In this document: positions 1-12,606 of the stretch, one piece after another
Layout: the number at the start of each line of letters is the position of its first letter
Numbering within the stretch: position 1 is the first letter of the stretch
Assembly (NCBI RefSeq): GCF_040115645.1
Contig: NC_089569.1
Span: forward strand, 1,674,001-1,738,000
Reading direction: 5' to 3'
Length of the DNA: 64,000 nt
DNA from: Euwallacea fornicatus
Lineage: Eukaryota > Arthropoda > Insecta > Coleoptera > Curculionidae
Made by a program: the position numbers and the translations under genes
The notes under the pieces: model-generated
Databases searched by the model: none
Told to the model about the DNA's origin: nothing
Seen by the model: only the letters and a program-made list of their open reading frames with translations

Positions 1-2264
1 CCACGATTTGTTACGCCCGGACTTTATTGATTTTTTCAAATTCCCTTCAACAGAAAATCTACCCAACAAATTACAAATAAGATTATCATCCATAATTTAA
101 TGTCCTCATCACATGCCAGGACTGATCTTTCTAGTCCCGCAGCCTTAAATGGCGGTGAAAACGCCTTATAAGGATGTTTATGGGAAAAAATAGGAAAGCG
201 ATTGGCGCATCAGTGTTCTAATTGTGATGGGCAAGAGTCTTGTTAAATAATTATTAGAGCAAATGTTACGATGGGGTCAAATGGAAGGTCCTGTTTGGAT
301 AATTTGGCCAAAAATAAATCGAGTTAAATATAGACTTACGTAGTAGTAAAATGAAGTGTCGCACACAGGTATCTAATGGAGCAGGAGAATAGAACTATCC
401 TAATCCCATTTTTTTGACTGAAATTGTCTGAATATCCAGCATGGGGCTTAAATTTGATTTAAGGGGTAGAAATGTGCGAGACGGGGCGGTCGTATTAAAG
501 CAAAATACCATGCAAAACAGTAAAAATGATTTAAAGGTCTACTTGCTTGGCATTTGCAGGACGGACGAGAAACCAATAATTCCAACCGAACAAAACGTTT
601 AAATCGCAAACTAGGTAGTCGCCAACGGGCTCAACATGCAATACAACGGTTTTAGTTTATTTTTAGTCACGATTATAGGCATTATAAGCGTATTTATTCA
701 ACATTTCTTACGGGCAGCAGGAATTTTGATCGATACGAACGCCATTTTTTTATTCCACTGCTACGAACTGCGCTGTCAACCGGCTGATATCTGTCAGCAG
801 CGGCAATTTCAAATTGGAGATTTGGGGGGAATTTCTTTTCACAGTTCAATTAATCAACAATTGTGATTTAAAAGAAAATTCTCAACAATGTTGTTACGTT
901 TTGTACCGTTAATGTAGTTATTGTCACTCAAAATAAGGCGAAAAATCAGAAAAAAAGGTGTAATAAATAAAACTGGTGAATACTGTTGATTACTGGATTA
1001 GGAGCGCATGGCTGCTCTGATGCCAAAGTTGTAAGGGGCATTATTTATTCTATACCATTTTTTGTGAATAACTAGAGGTTCTTTATTACTGAAAAGTTCT
1101 CTTGTGACTCATATATGTATACTAGAGCGTGGCTAACTACAAATGTCTTTATTATTAAATGAAAATTTCAATTTTTCTTTAAATGTAGGCCAGACAACGT
1201 TGCAATTATTGTAAATCGATTTGAGTAGAGAGGGCGCCACAAAGGAATCAATTTCATTTTTATTAAGTGGGTCGGGTCAATATTGTATCTTCATCTATCA
1301 CTGGGTTAAATAAAGACAAAACCATTCTGAACTTGACCCAGGAAGTTGAATTTTAAATGTGAGGTTAGTGTTTGGGATTAAAATTTAAAACCTTAAATTG
1401 AACTTTAAAATTTTACGAAAATTGTTAATTTTTTTTTTCAAAATGTCCTAACAGGAAATGTCAGTTAATCCTTAAATTCTAACGTTTTCGCAGTGAGAAT
1501 CTCCTGGAACATTAACAAGCTTAACTTAACATTAAACAAGCATTTAAAATGTGTTATAGGATTTACTACTTGATGTTATTAAAGTGGGAGTTAATTGTGA
1601 TAATCAGTAACTTGATCCACAACATGTTGGAATCTAGAATGACTATAACGTCAAATGGTACGAGGAAGTACAAACTTAAGCACATGACTTAGCAGTAGTT
1701 ATACTGAACCAACTGAATAGTTATATGTCCAGCACCATTCAGGAGGTGATTGATGTCACGTACAGTTGAAGTTTAAAGAAATATTAGCTCATTATTTCTT
1801 TCACCAAAAAGAGGAAATTGAGCTTCCTGAAAGAACCATCTCTTTTTGTTTTAACTTCAGATGCTATAGTGCTGCTACATGACAGAATGTTTTGGGTAAG
1901 CATGATCAAATTGTGCTGAATGAATTCCAGGTTATTTGAGACTGGAGTAATGAGGTTGCCAAAACCCTCATATTTACCTTTTGTTACACCTCAACTAGTA
2001 TTGGAATTATTTTACTCTTTAGCAAAAGAAGAATATCAAAGATAGGGTTAGCTATGATTCTAGGAGCATTAAAATAGTGTACTGGGTATGGCACATTACA
2101 AAAAAAGTCCTGATGTGACAAATAAAGGAGGAATCCCTTATATGGTAAAGCATGCAACAAGTAAGAATTGCTATGCCAGTTTACATAGACGATGATCTGT
2201 GCTTCACCAACTTATATAGAATAAGTAGGTTTTTTAAAAATCAGAATGTTGAATGGAATTAAAG

Positions 2265-2375
2265 AGAAGACTGTAACACATGTTCTGTTTGAATGTTTAG
2301 CAATTATCAGACAAATATTTAGTCTATTTAGCACAGCACTAATGTCACTTAAGGAGGTGATGAGGTTTACATTAC
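2265..2375 (+). pseudogene. Trace of a non-LTR retrotransposon C-terminus
   Basis: One plus-strand frame reads EKTVTHVLFECLAIIRQIF and onward to LKEVMRF. It resembles the Cys/His-containing tail that follows RNase H or reverse transcriptase in many LINEs (the ET..H.LFEC pattern). Only about 36 residues are readable and no reverse transcriptase was found next to it, so this is a short relic or a chance match. Confidence 0.35.
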
Positions 2376-5300
2376 ATTGAAGGGATCTGCAAAAGACATT
2401 AGATCATAGTGGAGGCCTCTTACCAATTTGCCCTCTTAAATACAATGTAATAACTTTAATGATCTTATTTTCTATTACATTCTTGAACTTTTGTGTTCTC
2501 CAGTTCATATCATAACTCATTAAATTATTACAGATATTTATAAGTAACCTTAAAATGTACTGAATGATTTACAAAAATCTCATACATAAATATAGTAAAA
2601 AAAGATGTTTTCAGTTAAACCAGTGACTGTTCAAGTGCTTGAAGTTTGGACCTATCATAAGGCATTTCAAAAGCTGCATTTAAATTACACAGAAATTTTA
2701 ACTGCAATTTTGTGCCTTTACTGACCTTACACCTGTTCTGTAGTGTCACATAAAGTGGCTATTAGTTCTAAATTTGTGAAAATCTTTATTTTTCAGGCAG
2801 CAAAGATGATTTATGACTGAAGCTATTCTAGGACATCGGGGTAGAATGATACTAAAATTTTTATTGTTTTAAATTAGATTCAGACTGCATTGAAAGACTT
2901 TATCTTTACCCTTGTTTTTGTGTCTTGTGTAATTTGTTGGGCAAATTGCAGCCATACGTTTACCTTTTTTCCTGTGGTCAATAACTTCTGTCCAATGAAA
3001 TACTTCGTTAAAAATATCAGCACCTAATCTATTTCTGTCCAAACAACCTGTATACTACTCTAAAAATAGTGCTTTTTACGAGTTTACTATGGCAAACATA
3101 AATATATGTAAATTTATGTGTAAATGATAGAAGGTAAATTTTTTAAATATAAAATAGTCCCACTTTTACTCTTTGTTTCTTTACATGCACCCAGGAAAAG
3201 CTCGATTTAAGTCAATGACAAACAGAATCCAGATGCATTGCGTAAGGGTCCGACACATAAATAAAGGCCTCTTTACCGTTCCTCTGCTAAATTTAAAACG
3301 ACAAGGAAATACACGCGATATTTAGAATTGAGCAATTAAAACAAAATTATACATTTGCCAAGGCAAATATTTATGTCAGCCCACTTTATGTGATCCGAGA
3401 TAGAGCTCCATTATAACACTTTGACCTACGAGATTTAGGGAGATTTTTATAGGGGTTTCACGATATTTTTGGAAATTTTCAGGAATCTGGGTCGGAAAAG
3501 GAAACCGTCTGGAAGCTCCTTTTATCATGCTGCAGGAAGTGGCGATGGAGAAAAGCCTCGAGATAAACATAAATGCATTTTTTACAGAAGTGATAATATA
3601 AACGAGTCGGAGAAAACAAAAACACCAGCTGCGTCAAGAATATTTTTGCATCGACATCATGTTGTTTACGCAGTAGGAAGCTTATTAGAGTTTCATGGTT
3701 CACTTACTCACTACGAGGTAAAATGTGAGCATAAGTGACGCGCGATATGCAGTTAGATAGAGCAGATGCCCTGTATCATTCAGCAAATGTATGTAGGTAA
3801 TATCTAATTAAAGGAAATTAATTTTAAAAAGTTTAAATGTTTACAGAACGAGAAAAACACCTGGCCTGGACTAGCAGTTTTGAATAAGACTATTGATCGC
3901 TTTAAACCTGAAAACTCAAGGCGTTAGGGGGCATGGTGAACTTGGTGCTTACGTGCAGTGACTCAAGGACCGCTTCTATTTTTATTAAAAGGCATATGTC
4001 AAACATAATGAAACAGTGTATTCAGCTCTGCAGCAGCAAGGTTACAAGCTCGAAAAAACTTTTCTCCTGGAAATGTTGAAGGAAAACTGCTATGAAACAG
4101 GAAAATCGTAAATTAAATACATAGAAGCAAGGTAAAACCACAGTTGAAAAACGACATTAGAGGTGACCTTTTGAGCATTCGATTTTTATCGGTGAAAAAT
4201 TTAATTTTGTTTTATTGGCCAACAGAACTGGACCCACCTGTTATCACACGTCACGCAGATTTGTAACGGTTTAATGGGCCTTATCAATAAAACTGTCCCG
4301 GGGTATTTTAATGGGGGGATTTCGATATTAAGCCTCGAAATATAATTTAGTCAATTTTCAGGTCAACATCTATCAATAAGTGGGGGGAGCACATGTAAAG
4401 TGTCTGCGATTTTTTTTTATAAATTAATATTCAGGTTCGAGTTTTACGCCAAGTAGACACTTACTGGGCGGATAAACACTCTATTTTTAAATTTATCTCT
4501 GTTTACACAATGTTTGTAGGTATCTAAAGTTTTCAATTTACGGATAAGGTGCCTTGCACCTCGGGCCTTTGGTCGAAGTTCGAATACAATCAAACTTACC
4601 ATTTCTTCTTCAAATTCCCATGATCCTTAAGACTGTCCTGACCACTCAGTATAACCGTCATTTTTAAATATTTATTCTATATTTCACCACAAGTATGTGC
4701 TCCCTTTCAACAGCCACTTAGAACCATCTTCTCTTTCCCTTAAACAATTTTCTTTAAATTGATTTCATTCATTATCTCAATAATAGCACTTTCACTGGAT
4801 CTCTAGGTACACAAAACAATACTATAAGTGGAGGTCACAGATGCACATTGTACCGGGCGATCCGGCAGTCGAGTGGTACCGTTCGGAAAGCTGACGCTCT
4901 TTTTTAAGTCAACTTTTCACTCGGAACTACAGCGCGTTGTTGTCCAGAGACTTTGCGTCCGAGTCGGCCTTTGGTAAATGGGCTCTTAATTTGAGGCTGG
5001 ACATTTTTAAATCGATTGGGTGGTGCGGTACAGCCGTACCTCAAACGAGGTGCGCGTCTGCCCCACTCTATAGAAATTAATTGTGGAAAGGTATATTTTT
5101 AGGATTCCGTTTTTTTTTTGTGCTACAATAAGTTGCGTGCAGTTTTTCAGGAAATGGAGCACCCGAACAAAAGAAGGCAAAGCGCTTATTGAAGGGATGT
5201 AAAATATGTCTTCAGTGCATTTTTTAAAATTTCGGAATTCACGAATTTTTATTATTTCTGGATTGTTTAACGGGAACGAGAGATTTTAAAGCTTCCCGCC

Positions 5301-5509
5301 GAAACCAATATACAGTGACGCATTAAATATGCTGGGAAGAGGGGGGCTTTTCTGTCTGCAATCTTTCTGCCGCTTCCTACTGCCGCATGATTTGCTTGGA
5401 TATTTTAAGCTTTCTCTTAAGCTCCGTTATTTTTTAATATTTTACCAATATTCATGTGATACATAATAAGTAAAAAAATATCAAACAAGTACTGCTTATA
5501 TGCAATTTC

Positions 5510-6110
5510 TTACGTTTACCACACTCATTAAAGCCACTCCGTCAGCAGCATTAGATCTGACTTCAGAACACTTCTCTTTGATCGAACCTATCATGCGCGG
5601 CCTCTAACAACGAGTTTTGACTTTGTTATAATCAGAGATGCTAACTGGTGAAGACATTTCATTTTCAAGTGAAGTTCGAACCTAGTCTACACCAGCCTCG
5701 ATTATATCAGAGAAGCCGACCATCCTCAAGTGATTGAGGGCTTTATCAACTTCTTTGGTGCTCAAACTTTCGAGTTCCAAGCCCCCGCATTATTGGTAAA
5801 GGCAGGAACATCCTCCAAAGTATTAGGGACTTTGGTGAACTACATCACTCCGTGGACCCCCATCGGAAGATGTCATGACGAGGTCATACTTCTTGGCCTT
5901 CAACACAGTGCCCCACACGTCCCTCTAGAGGGCACTGTATTGGCTCAAGGTTAATTAGTCACACAGGCCAAAATAGTCGCCTCAATTCGATAGACTTAGG
6001 TGCGTTGAAGATCAGATCTTCGTTTAAGGGTTGATCCTGCAAGTGACGCAGACCAAAAAACCAGCCTTTGGAACAATTTGGATTACCTTTGGGCGTAGTC
6101 ATCACCTTGG
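5510..6110 (-). pseudogene. Decayed coding-like stretch, family unknown
   Basis: On the minus strand, blocks with a protein-like composition follow one another, separated by stops and frame changes. Examples are EDLIFNAPKSIELRRLFW, KKYDLVMTSSDGGPRSDVV, then LSTKEVDKALNHLRMVGFSD and SSPVSISDYNKVKTR. The 5' part is in a different frame from the 3' part. The plus strand has a 74-codon open frame opposite the middle (5730-5954), most likely a shadow. I do not recognise the family; a decayed gene copy or mobile-element gene are both possible. Confidence 0.35.
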
Positions 6111-9100
6111 TTTCCTGCGTGCTTTACGGCGAATAAAATGGGTCTCGGAAGCGCTGAGACTGAAACCTTTTTAGTAATTTTGGACTCTTAAAGTAGTTTG
6201 AACTGTTGCGTTTAATGAATACACCAGGCTGAGTAACAGACGGGTGGAGTTCCTGCAGATTTCACTCTAACTGATGTCCGAATGGAAGTTAAAAAATATC
6301 ACTACAACATTTTTTTTTTGTAGGTTTAGTACTCATAGACTTCCAATTTCGGAAACTATACCCGTGTACATTTCTTAAGTACAATAAAACGGCGCTTAAT
6401 ATGTTGCAAATACAAGGCCCATAGTTTATAGAGTTTATCGACACGAATTTCCTCTCTAAAAATACCATTTACTAGAATTGTAAAAATAAACGCACAACTA
6501 AAATAACTAGAGTAGTAGAGAACATTGCAGAGAAAAGGGAACATTCGGGAGGTTTCTGGGAGATGTTTTGAATTTCCTGGTACAAAATCCACATTTAGGT
6601 GATAAAGTTGTTGACCTTAATAGTATGCTCCAATTGCCTCTAGGCAAGGGAATCATTGGCCATAATATATCACCAGAGCAAGCTTGGGCAGCGGCGGGTC
6701 AAGAAAAATTCAGGTCAAGGCTTTATTGGCTTAAGTTAATAATACTGCTAATTGTTTTTAGAACTAGGCGTCCATAAGTTCCAAAATACATATTTTCGCT
6801 TTTATAAGAATTCTCGAAACTCGTATGTAATGGGGGAGGCCTATCCAGCAGTCTAGCACATGTGAACCTATTATCTAAACAAGATTAAGGTGCGTTAGAA
6901 AAATAAATCAAGTTGCGCCTGGAGAAAATCAAAATATTTACTTAATTTCATTTTAAAGCAACTTTCTGAGAATTCTAGATTTACAACATTTTTTTCCCAG
7001 AGAAATTGGGTGCCTCGCTAGTGTGAAATTACGAAGGGAAAAAAAATGAAACAGAAAGTATTTTACTGCCTTAACTGCAAGGGAGTCAGTAAGCCCAATG
7101 TCAGCTCATCCAGAGGTTTTAAGAGCTCAAGAGCAGTGACACAAATTACTTCTGGAACGTATTTTTGTAAATTATTCGTTAATCATCTGTAGATTTATCA
7201 AGTTCATGGAGATTCTCAAAACAATTATTATGAAGAATACAATAAATGTTTTCAAGTTTATTTTAACGCCCCACTTGGCAATGCCAGACCCATATCGCAT
7301 AACTACATAGTTCTATTTACTTCTCATCGTGTTAGCCATTTTATGAGTTTTCGCATTGAATATTTCATGTGTCCAGATGGGTCTGCCCCGGTTTTTCCGC
7401 ACATTGAGTTCGAAATTTAAGTCAATTCCTCTTTATAAGCTTAATTGATTTTTCAGGGAAATTACGACAATTAATTAAAACGCTCCCGAAATAAGTAGGA
7501 AAACATTATGGTAATTGAAAGAAATTTGTTTGTGTAGCCAGGTTCGCAGCAATTTAATGTTTCTTGTAATTTTCACAAGTCTCATAACCAGGCTACCTGG
7601 GAATGGGCTTAATATTTGAAGAGAGAAAGAAAACATCCAGAAAGGCATTATTTTAATCAGTTTCTTTGTCTCATGTGCTGTTCCTCTACCCATGTGTCTA
7701 TAAAGGCAACTAGAAGGAATTGAAAACGGGAATAACCATCACGCTTGTAAAGGTAGTTGGAAAAGTTGCAAACATTACTTGTTCAACCCATTACTGAAAT
7801 ATCTGTTTTTATTCCAATTATTGAAGCTCTTCGCACATTAAATGAGTGGATATCCAACTAAAGACTTCTTAAATTCTTTCCTACGCTGTCTTTTATTATA
7901 AGCAAAGGAATTTCCGCAGAGCAGATTTGCTTGCAAGTTTCCATTTTTCCACATTCATTGTACCTACTTCTGGTTATTTTACGCCCAGTTGTCTATTCTG
8001 AGAGAGCGTCTTCTCTAATTTTCTATTAAGGACTATAGGCCTGAAACCAACAAAAATAATATTTCAAATAAATTTATTTTATTGTAAAAATTAAACTAAA
8101 AACTCCAATTACTGTTCTGCCTGCACGATTCAAGATAAATCATCTTAATGTTTTATCTTAATTGGTATTTTACAGAGATCTTTTCATATTACAAAAAAAA
8201 ACTTCTTAAAGACATAGTATAGGTAATAATTGATATTAAATGAAGTAGGTATAAGCAGATAATACTGCTCAGGGTGGGAAAAATCGGGATGAATCCGGAA
8301 CTTCCATTAGCTGCGTTACAGTACTGAACTGCTTAACTTACGGAGGTACAAAACACAATTAACGACTCAAAATGAATAGAAGTAACTTATTAGCTTAGAG
8401 CACAATAATATTAAAAGGTATATTATCACAATGTCAATCATTTCCAGGGCTGAAAACGCTTCGAAAGGAATAACCTATACATTATTAAAAACGCTAGGGC
8501 TTCGGCTTTTGAAACCTTAAATTGCAAAGACAGTTACTTCTACCATGGTTTGTCTACGAAGTCGATAAAACCACTGCTAAACTGTCGCCTTACTAAGGAT
8601 CTTTTACGATCTGAATCACGTTTACGGTAATGGTTAATTATACAATAGATACGCGAACGAAAATGTGAAAAACTAAAATTATAATGATTTAAACGCCTTG
8701 GGGAACTTTTGAGATTTACGCACTCGCGGCATCGAAGCCAAATCAACCAACCTAACGCTGGAAACAACTACATTCTTACCAAGAATAGCGGATAAACTAA
8801 ATTCAAATCGATTTGTAAATGTTATATTGAGTGTACCAGATTTCAAGTTCAGCAATTATCTCAAAACCTGGTAGAAACAATGGAGCGATTTAAATATAAA
8901 ACTTATTACATGGAGGCGTAGGCACACGGCGTTTCTCCCACTTTTTTCAGCCAATCGGTAGGTTTAAAATAATGTTTAGCCTATACATGCATTTTATAAT
9001 TATTGTATTTAAATCGCTCTTTTATCTCCTACGGGGTCTTTAGATCTTTTTTTATCACGTGAAGTCTGGGACACCCAGTATAGGTAGCTCATTTATAGTT

Positions 9101-9165
9101 TAAATGTTTGTTGTAGACACATGCCCCAAAAGGAAACGCGAACGGTCTTAGGTTCGTTATTTGGC

Positions 9166-9171
9166 TTTATT
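9166..9171 (-). terminator. Candidate poly(A) signal for UBE2G1
   Basis: AATAAA on the minus strand, about 85 bases past the UBE2G1 stop codon. Position is right, but the hexamer is common in AT-rich DNA, so transcript ends would be needed to confirm it. Confidence 0.35.
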
Positions 9172-9255
9172 AGTCCTCAACACGAAACGAACTGAGGCGT
9201 TTTCGATTGGCTGCTTTTTTAAAAAGTTATATTTAAATATAAATTATAAGCTTTA

Positions 9256-11142
9256 CTAACACTCCTCTTGCTCCTGTGATTTCCTAACGCATCGAGCCAC
9301 TTTTCTTTTGAATTCTGAATATGATTCCCTCCATTCTTTCTAAAATTGGAAAAAGAATATTTGACATTTTCACCAAAGAGGGAAAAAACACAGACTTACT
9401 GCTGCGTCAACATTCGCTGGACTTTCGTCATTGGGGTCTGCGAGCATTGAAATAACAGATATCAGGATAGTTTCTACTGTATGTACGGGCAGCCATCGTT
9501 CCGAGGCTTTTTCATACCCAAATTTGTCATCTCCTGGTTCGTGAAGAATCGATATACACACATCTCCGTTTTTATCAACTATGAAATCAATTTATAATAA
9601 GAAATCAGCAATTTTGCAAAATGTTACTCACTATTTGGATGCCATATTTCTGTTACAAATTTCATTTTAGGTGGCCTAAGGGGATATTCTTTTGGAAAAT
9701 ACAGGTGGCATTTGAAGAAGCCCCCTTCACTGCAAAGAAAAAAAACATGATGGTAGGTAATTAAAAAAGGGCAATTTCCTTATCTAAAGCTATCAAAAAG
9801 GTTGATTATAGATCAACAACATTTACCAGAATTTATGCACATTATCAGTAATTTTGAGCATTGTTGTAAATGATAAATATAAACTAAATTTTATTCAAAT
9901 CTAACAAAGCATTTTAATCAGGTACAATACCAAATATTAAGAATATAATTATCAACAGGCCTGTAACAGTATAAATCAATAACTGCATCAAAGCTAATCT
10001 AAAAAGCAATAAACTGGTTTTATATGAAATTTAAAACAAAGAAGCTAGGAATACATTTTGAAAAATTTAGGCTATGTTGGAAAAAAAATCAAGTCTATAT
10101 TGATAGCAGAAGATCAAAATGTCGGTTTTCAATATGATAGACCCTGTTGTAGATTTGTCTGTTATATTTATATTTTTGCATAAACTTTACTTACTATAAC
10201 GTATCAGGGGGACCTATAATGAGGACTTCCCATCTATAAATGTCATTGTCATCTATAAGCCCTGCAGAAAAACCCTCCACTGGGTTTTTATTTAATTCTG
10301 AAAGAAAAAAATGTTAATTGGATATTTGGAATCATGTAAAACAGAAAATTGTTTCTGGCATAGTTTTGTTAAGGCACCCAGTACATGACAAACCAAATGA
10401 CTCATCAACATGGTATTATCTCAATGGAGCTTCATTGTCAGTGTTAAGGAAATGATAAATAAGTTACTTATGCAGTGTGCCTAGTTTTTAAAGCTTAGAG
10501 ATATCATGAATATCAATGCTTAGCTGACCAAGTAAACTCCTTGCTAATATCAAAGTTAAAATTACTATTGCATCAATGCAAAGTCAAAACTGTATAGTTA
10601 ACCTTAGCAGTGAAGGAGAGAGTTCTAGTAGGAAGTGTTGGTCAACAACCAACAATAATTGTGAAATCTATAAGTCTACTTTTGTGAAGGTTACCCAGCA
10701 TATAAGTGTAGTTGTATCACAGTGGAAAAATAATTTTTTTTACAGAGCAACTGAATATTTATAATTATGGGATTAGTGGAGAAGAATGATTTCAAGTTTC
10801 CGTTTAACTGATGACACATGGGTTAAACCTAAAACGAGTACTTTTTAGGGTTTTCCACGCTTTGAAAAATCGCCATGTGCCGAAGTTTTAGAGATCGCAG
10901 AGAACAATAAAAATTGAAAATAACCCTTCGCCGATGCCTCGGAAATAGCCGGTGAAACTATTTTTAAAATCGAGAAACCAAGCAGATGAAAAAATCGAAC
11001 CTGGACGAGGCCTTTTTTTAATACGAGGGGCATCGACATTTTGTCGGACTGTTTCGCTGGCTACTTCGGGGATCGTTGCGCCCCTCTTATACTGACCTGC
11101 TAGCTGTTTTCTAAGTAATAAGGCGGACTGTGGTTCTGACAT
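9256..11142 (-). CDS. UBE2G1: Ubiquitin-conjugating enzyme E2 G1 (UBE2G1), five exons, complete
   Basis: Transfers activated ubiquitin from E1 to substrates together with E3 ligases; cytosolic or nuclear E2. Exons (minus strand): 11142-11097, 10297-10195, 9729-9632, 9578-9400, 9339-9256; all introns are GT-AG (799, 465, 53, 60 nt) and phases join to 510 nt, 169 aa plus TAG, matching the usual ~170 aa. The N-terminus MSEPQSALLLRKQLA, the HPN motif (residues 80-82), catalytic Cys90 in GDVCISILH, and the acidic loop after it (HEPGDDKFGYEKASERW) identify the G1 type rather than other E2s. The start is the family-conserved methionine at 11142. Residue 57 is Cys where I recall Ala in relatives (FKCHL). 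The C-terminus ends KSQEQEEC. The neighbour upstream on the same strand is the K+ channel, 1.5 kb away, with separate transcription likely. Family and structure are certain; the functional detail is inferred from the family. Confidence 0.96.
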
Positions 11143-12606
11143 TAAAAACTGATTTAATTTTGATGACAAAATCAATCAAACACTGTTTTCTGGAAAGATG
11201 GCCGGTGTCTATTTTCTTGCACGGCAGGCAGCCCGCATTGGATCACAAACATATGTTAATGTCAAAAATGGTTCGTCGCCCCGTTAGAGAAATGTCACAT
11301 TTAGTGCGACATCTAACTATCTATCTGAAAACTTCAACTTTTCATTGACACCACTCTGCAAATTATGGCAGATTATTAAGGTGGTGCATAGATGGCGCCA
11401 CATAAGACCACTATGAAATGTATCTCTTTCTCTAGCATGCGAGACCGATCAGGTCAACAGTTACTGTCTTCTTTAATAGTACAGGAGCTAATACCCCACA
11501 AATGTTCCCCAAATGTAGTTAGTCAGAGGTTAAAGATCTTATAGCATTATATTTAGGAAAGTCGATTGAAATAAAAAAGTTTAAAAATTTAAATAATCGT
11601 TTATTTCTTTATACAAATTACGAATTATTTTTTTTTACATATTAATAGTTTTCCTTCGATCCTTACCGAGTTTATTGAAATTTGCTGTCTGAAAATGCCG
11701 AAGTTTTTAAGTTTTATTAAAGGCGGTTTCAGTCTGAGAAAAGACAAAGTTAGTCTATTGTAATTACATACTCTAAATCCTCAATAACGAAATTCCTTAA
11801 TACGAATCATTAATGTGATTTGCGAATGTTCCATTCATGATTTCCCATTGCCATATAACATTAAAAACAATATTAGTTATCTAATAATAAGTAATAATGA
11901 GTGATGATTAAAAAAACCTTGCGGTACGTGGTGAATCGTAACCGTAGGTCATTGATTGAGCCGTTTGCTATTAATACATCTAAGACACGCCTCTGATATT
12001 TCGCAATATTTTTTTCATCATCGCCCTTTATTACACGTCTTCATTACAAGTTTTTTACATTTTTACAAGTATTTCTCATTAACTATATTTAGAATTTTAA
12101 CGACATTTCATTTATTAATCCCTCTTTCGTATATAATAATGTATATTACAGTTTCATAACAAAAACACCACGTATACCCAACTAGTAACTTATTATGACT
12201 TCCTATAAGTCGATAATTAACAAATTCTGATATGTAGAAAATTACAACAGAGATTGGTATTATACATAAAAAAAAAAGTTGTTTAATTGTCGAAAATAAT
12301 GGAAAATAAATAAATCGAAATATGTTATCCTTTATCTTCGTCCTGCGAAAAGCAGTGCGCGTATACGACGCTGAAAATATACAGATTAGCCATATTCATT
12401 ATGATGAGCGAATAACGTCTCCATCGTTTGTTTTAATAATGACACGATGTTATGGAAAATTAATGGAGCCTTTCAGCTAATACGCGTATTTCCCCCTTTT
12501 CTGCCTGTTCCCAGCAAAGTCCGATATTATACTGAAATATTTTGGTGTCAATTTATTTGCGATCAAGTATTCACAAACGTACTACTTTGAACTAATACAG
12601 TGGTCC
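11143..12606. other. Spacer between UBE2G1 and the K2P gene
   Basis: Upstream of UBE2G1 and downstream of the channel gene. It should hold the UBE2G1 promoter near 11150-11450 (a less AT-rich patch) and the channel 3' UTR at its right end. No TATA box with initiator and no coding region was found. Confidence 0.5.
12552..12557 (-). terminator. Candidate poly(A) signal for the K2P gene
   Basis: AATAAA on the minus strand, 50 bases after the TAA at 12609-12607. Plausible position, weak evidence alone. Confidence 0.35.

Larger units (their letters stand above)
1..9255. other. AT-rich region without a defensible gene
   Basis: Apart from a weak LINE trace (about 2265-2375) and a decayed coding-like stretch (about 5510-6110, minus), listed separately, I see only short open frames with no recognisable domain. 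The last kilobase or so (8050-9255) lies downstream of UBE2G1 and may include its 3' untranslated region. Confidence 0.5.
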
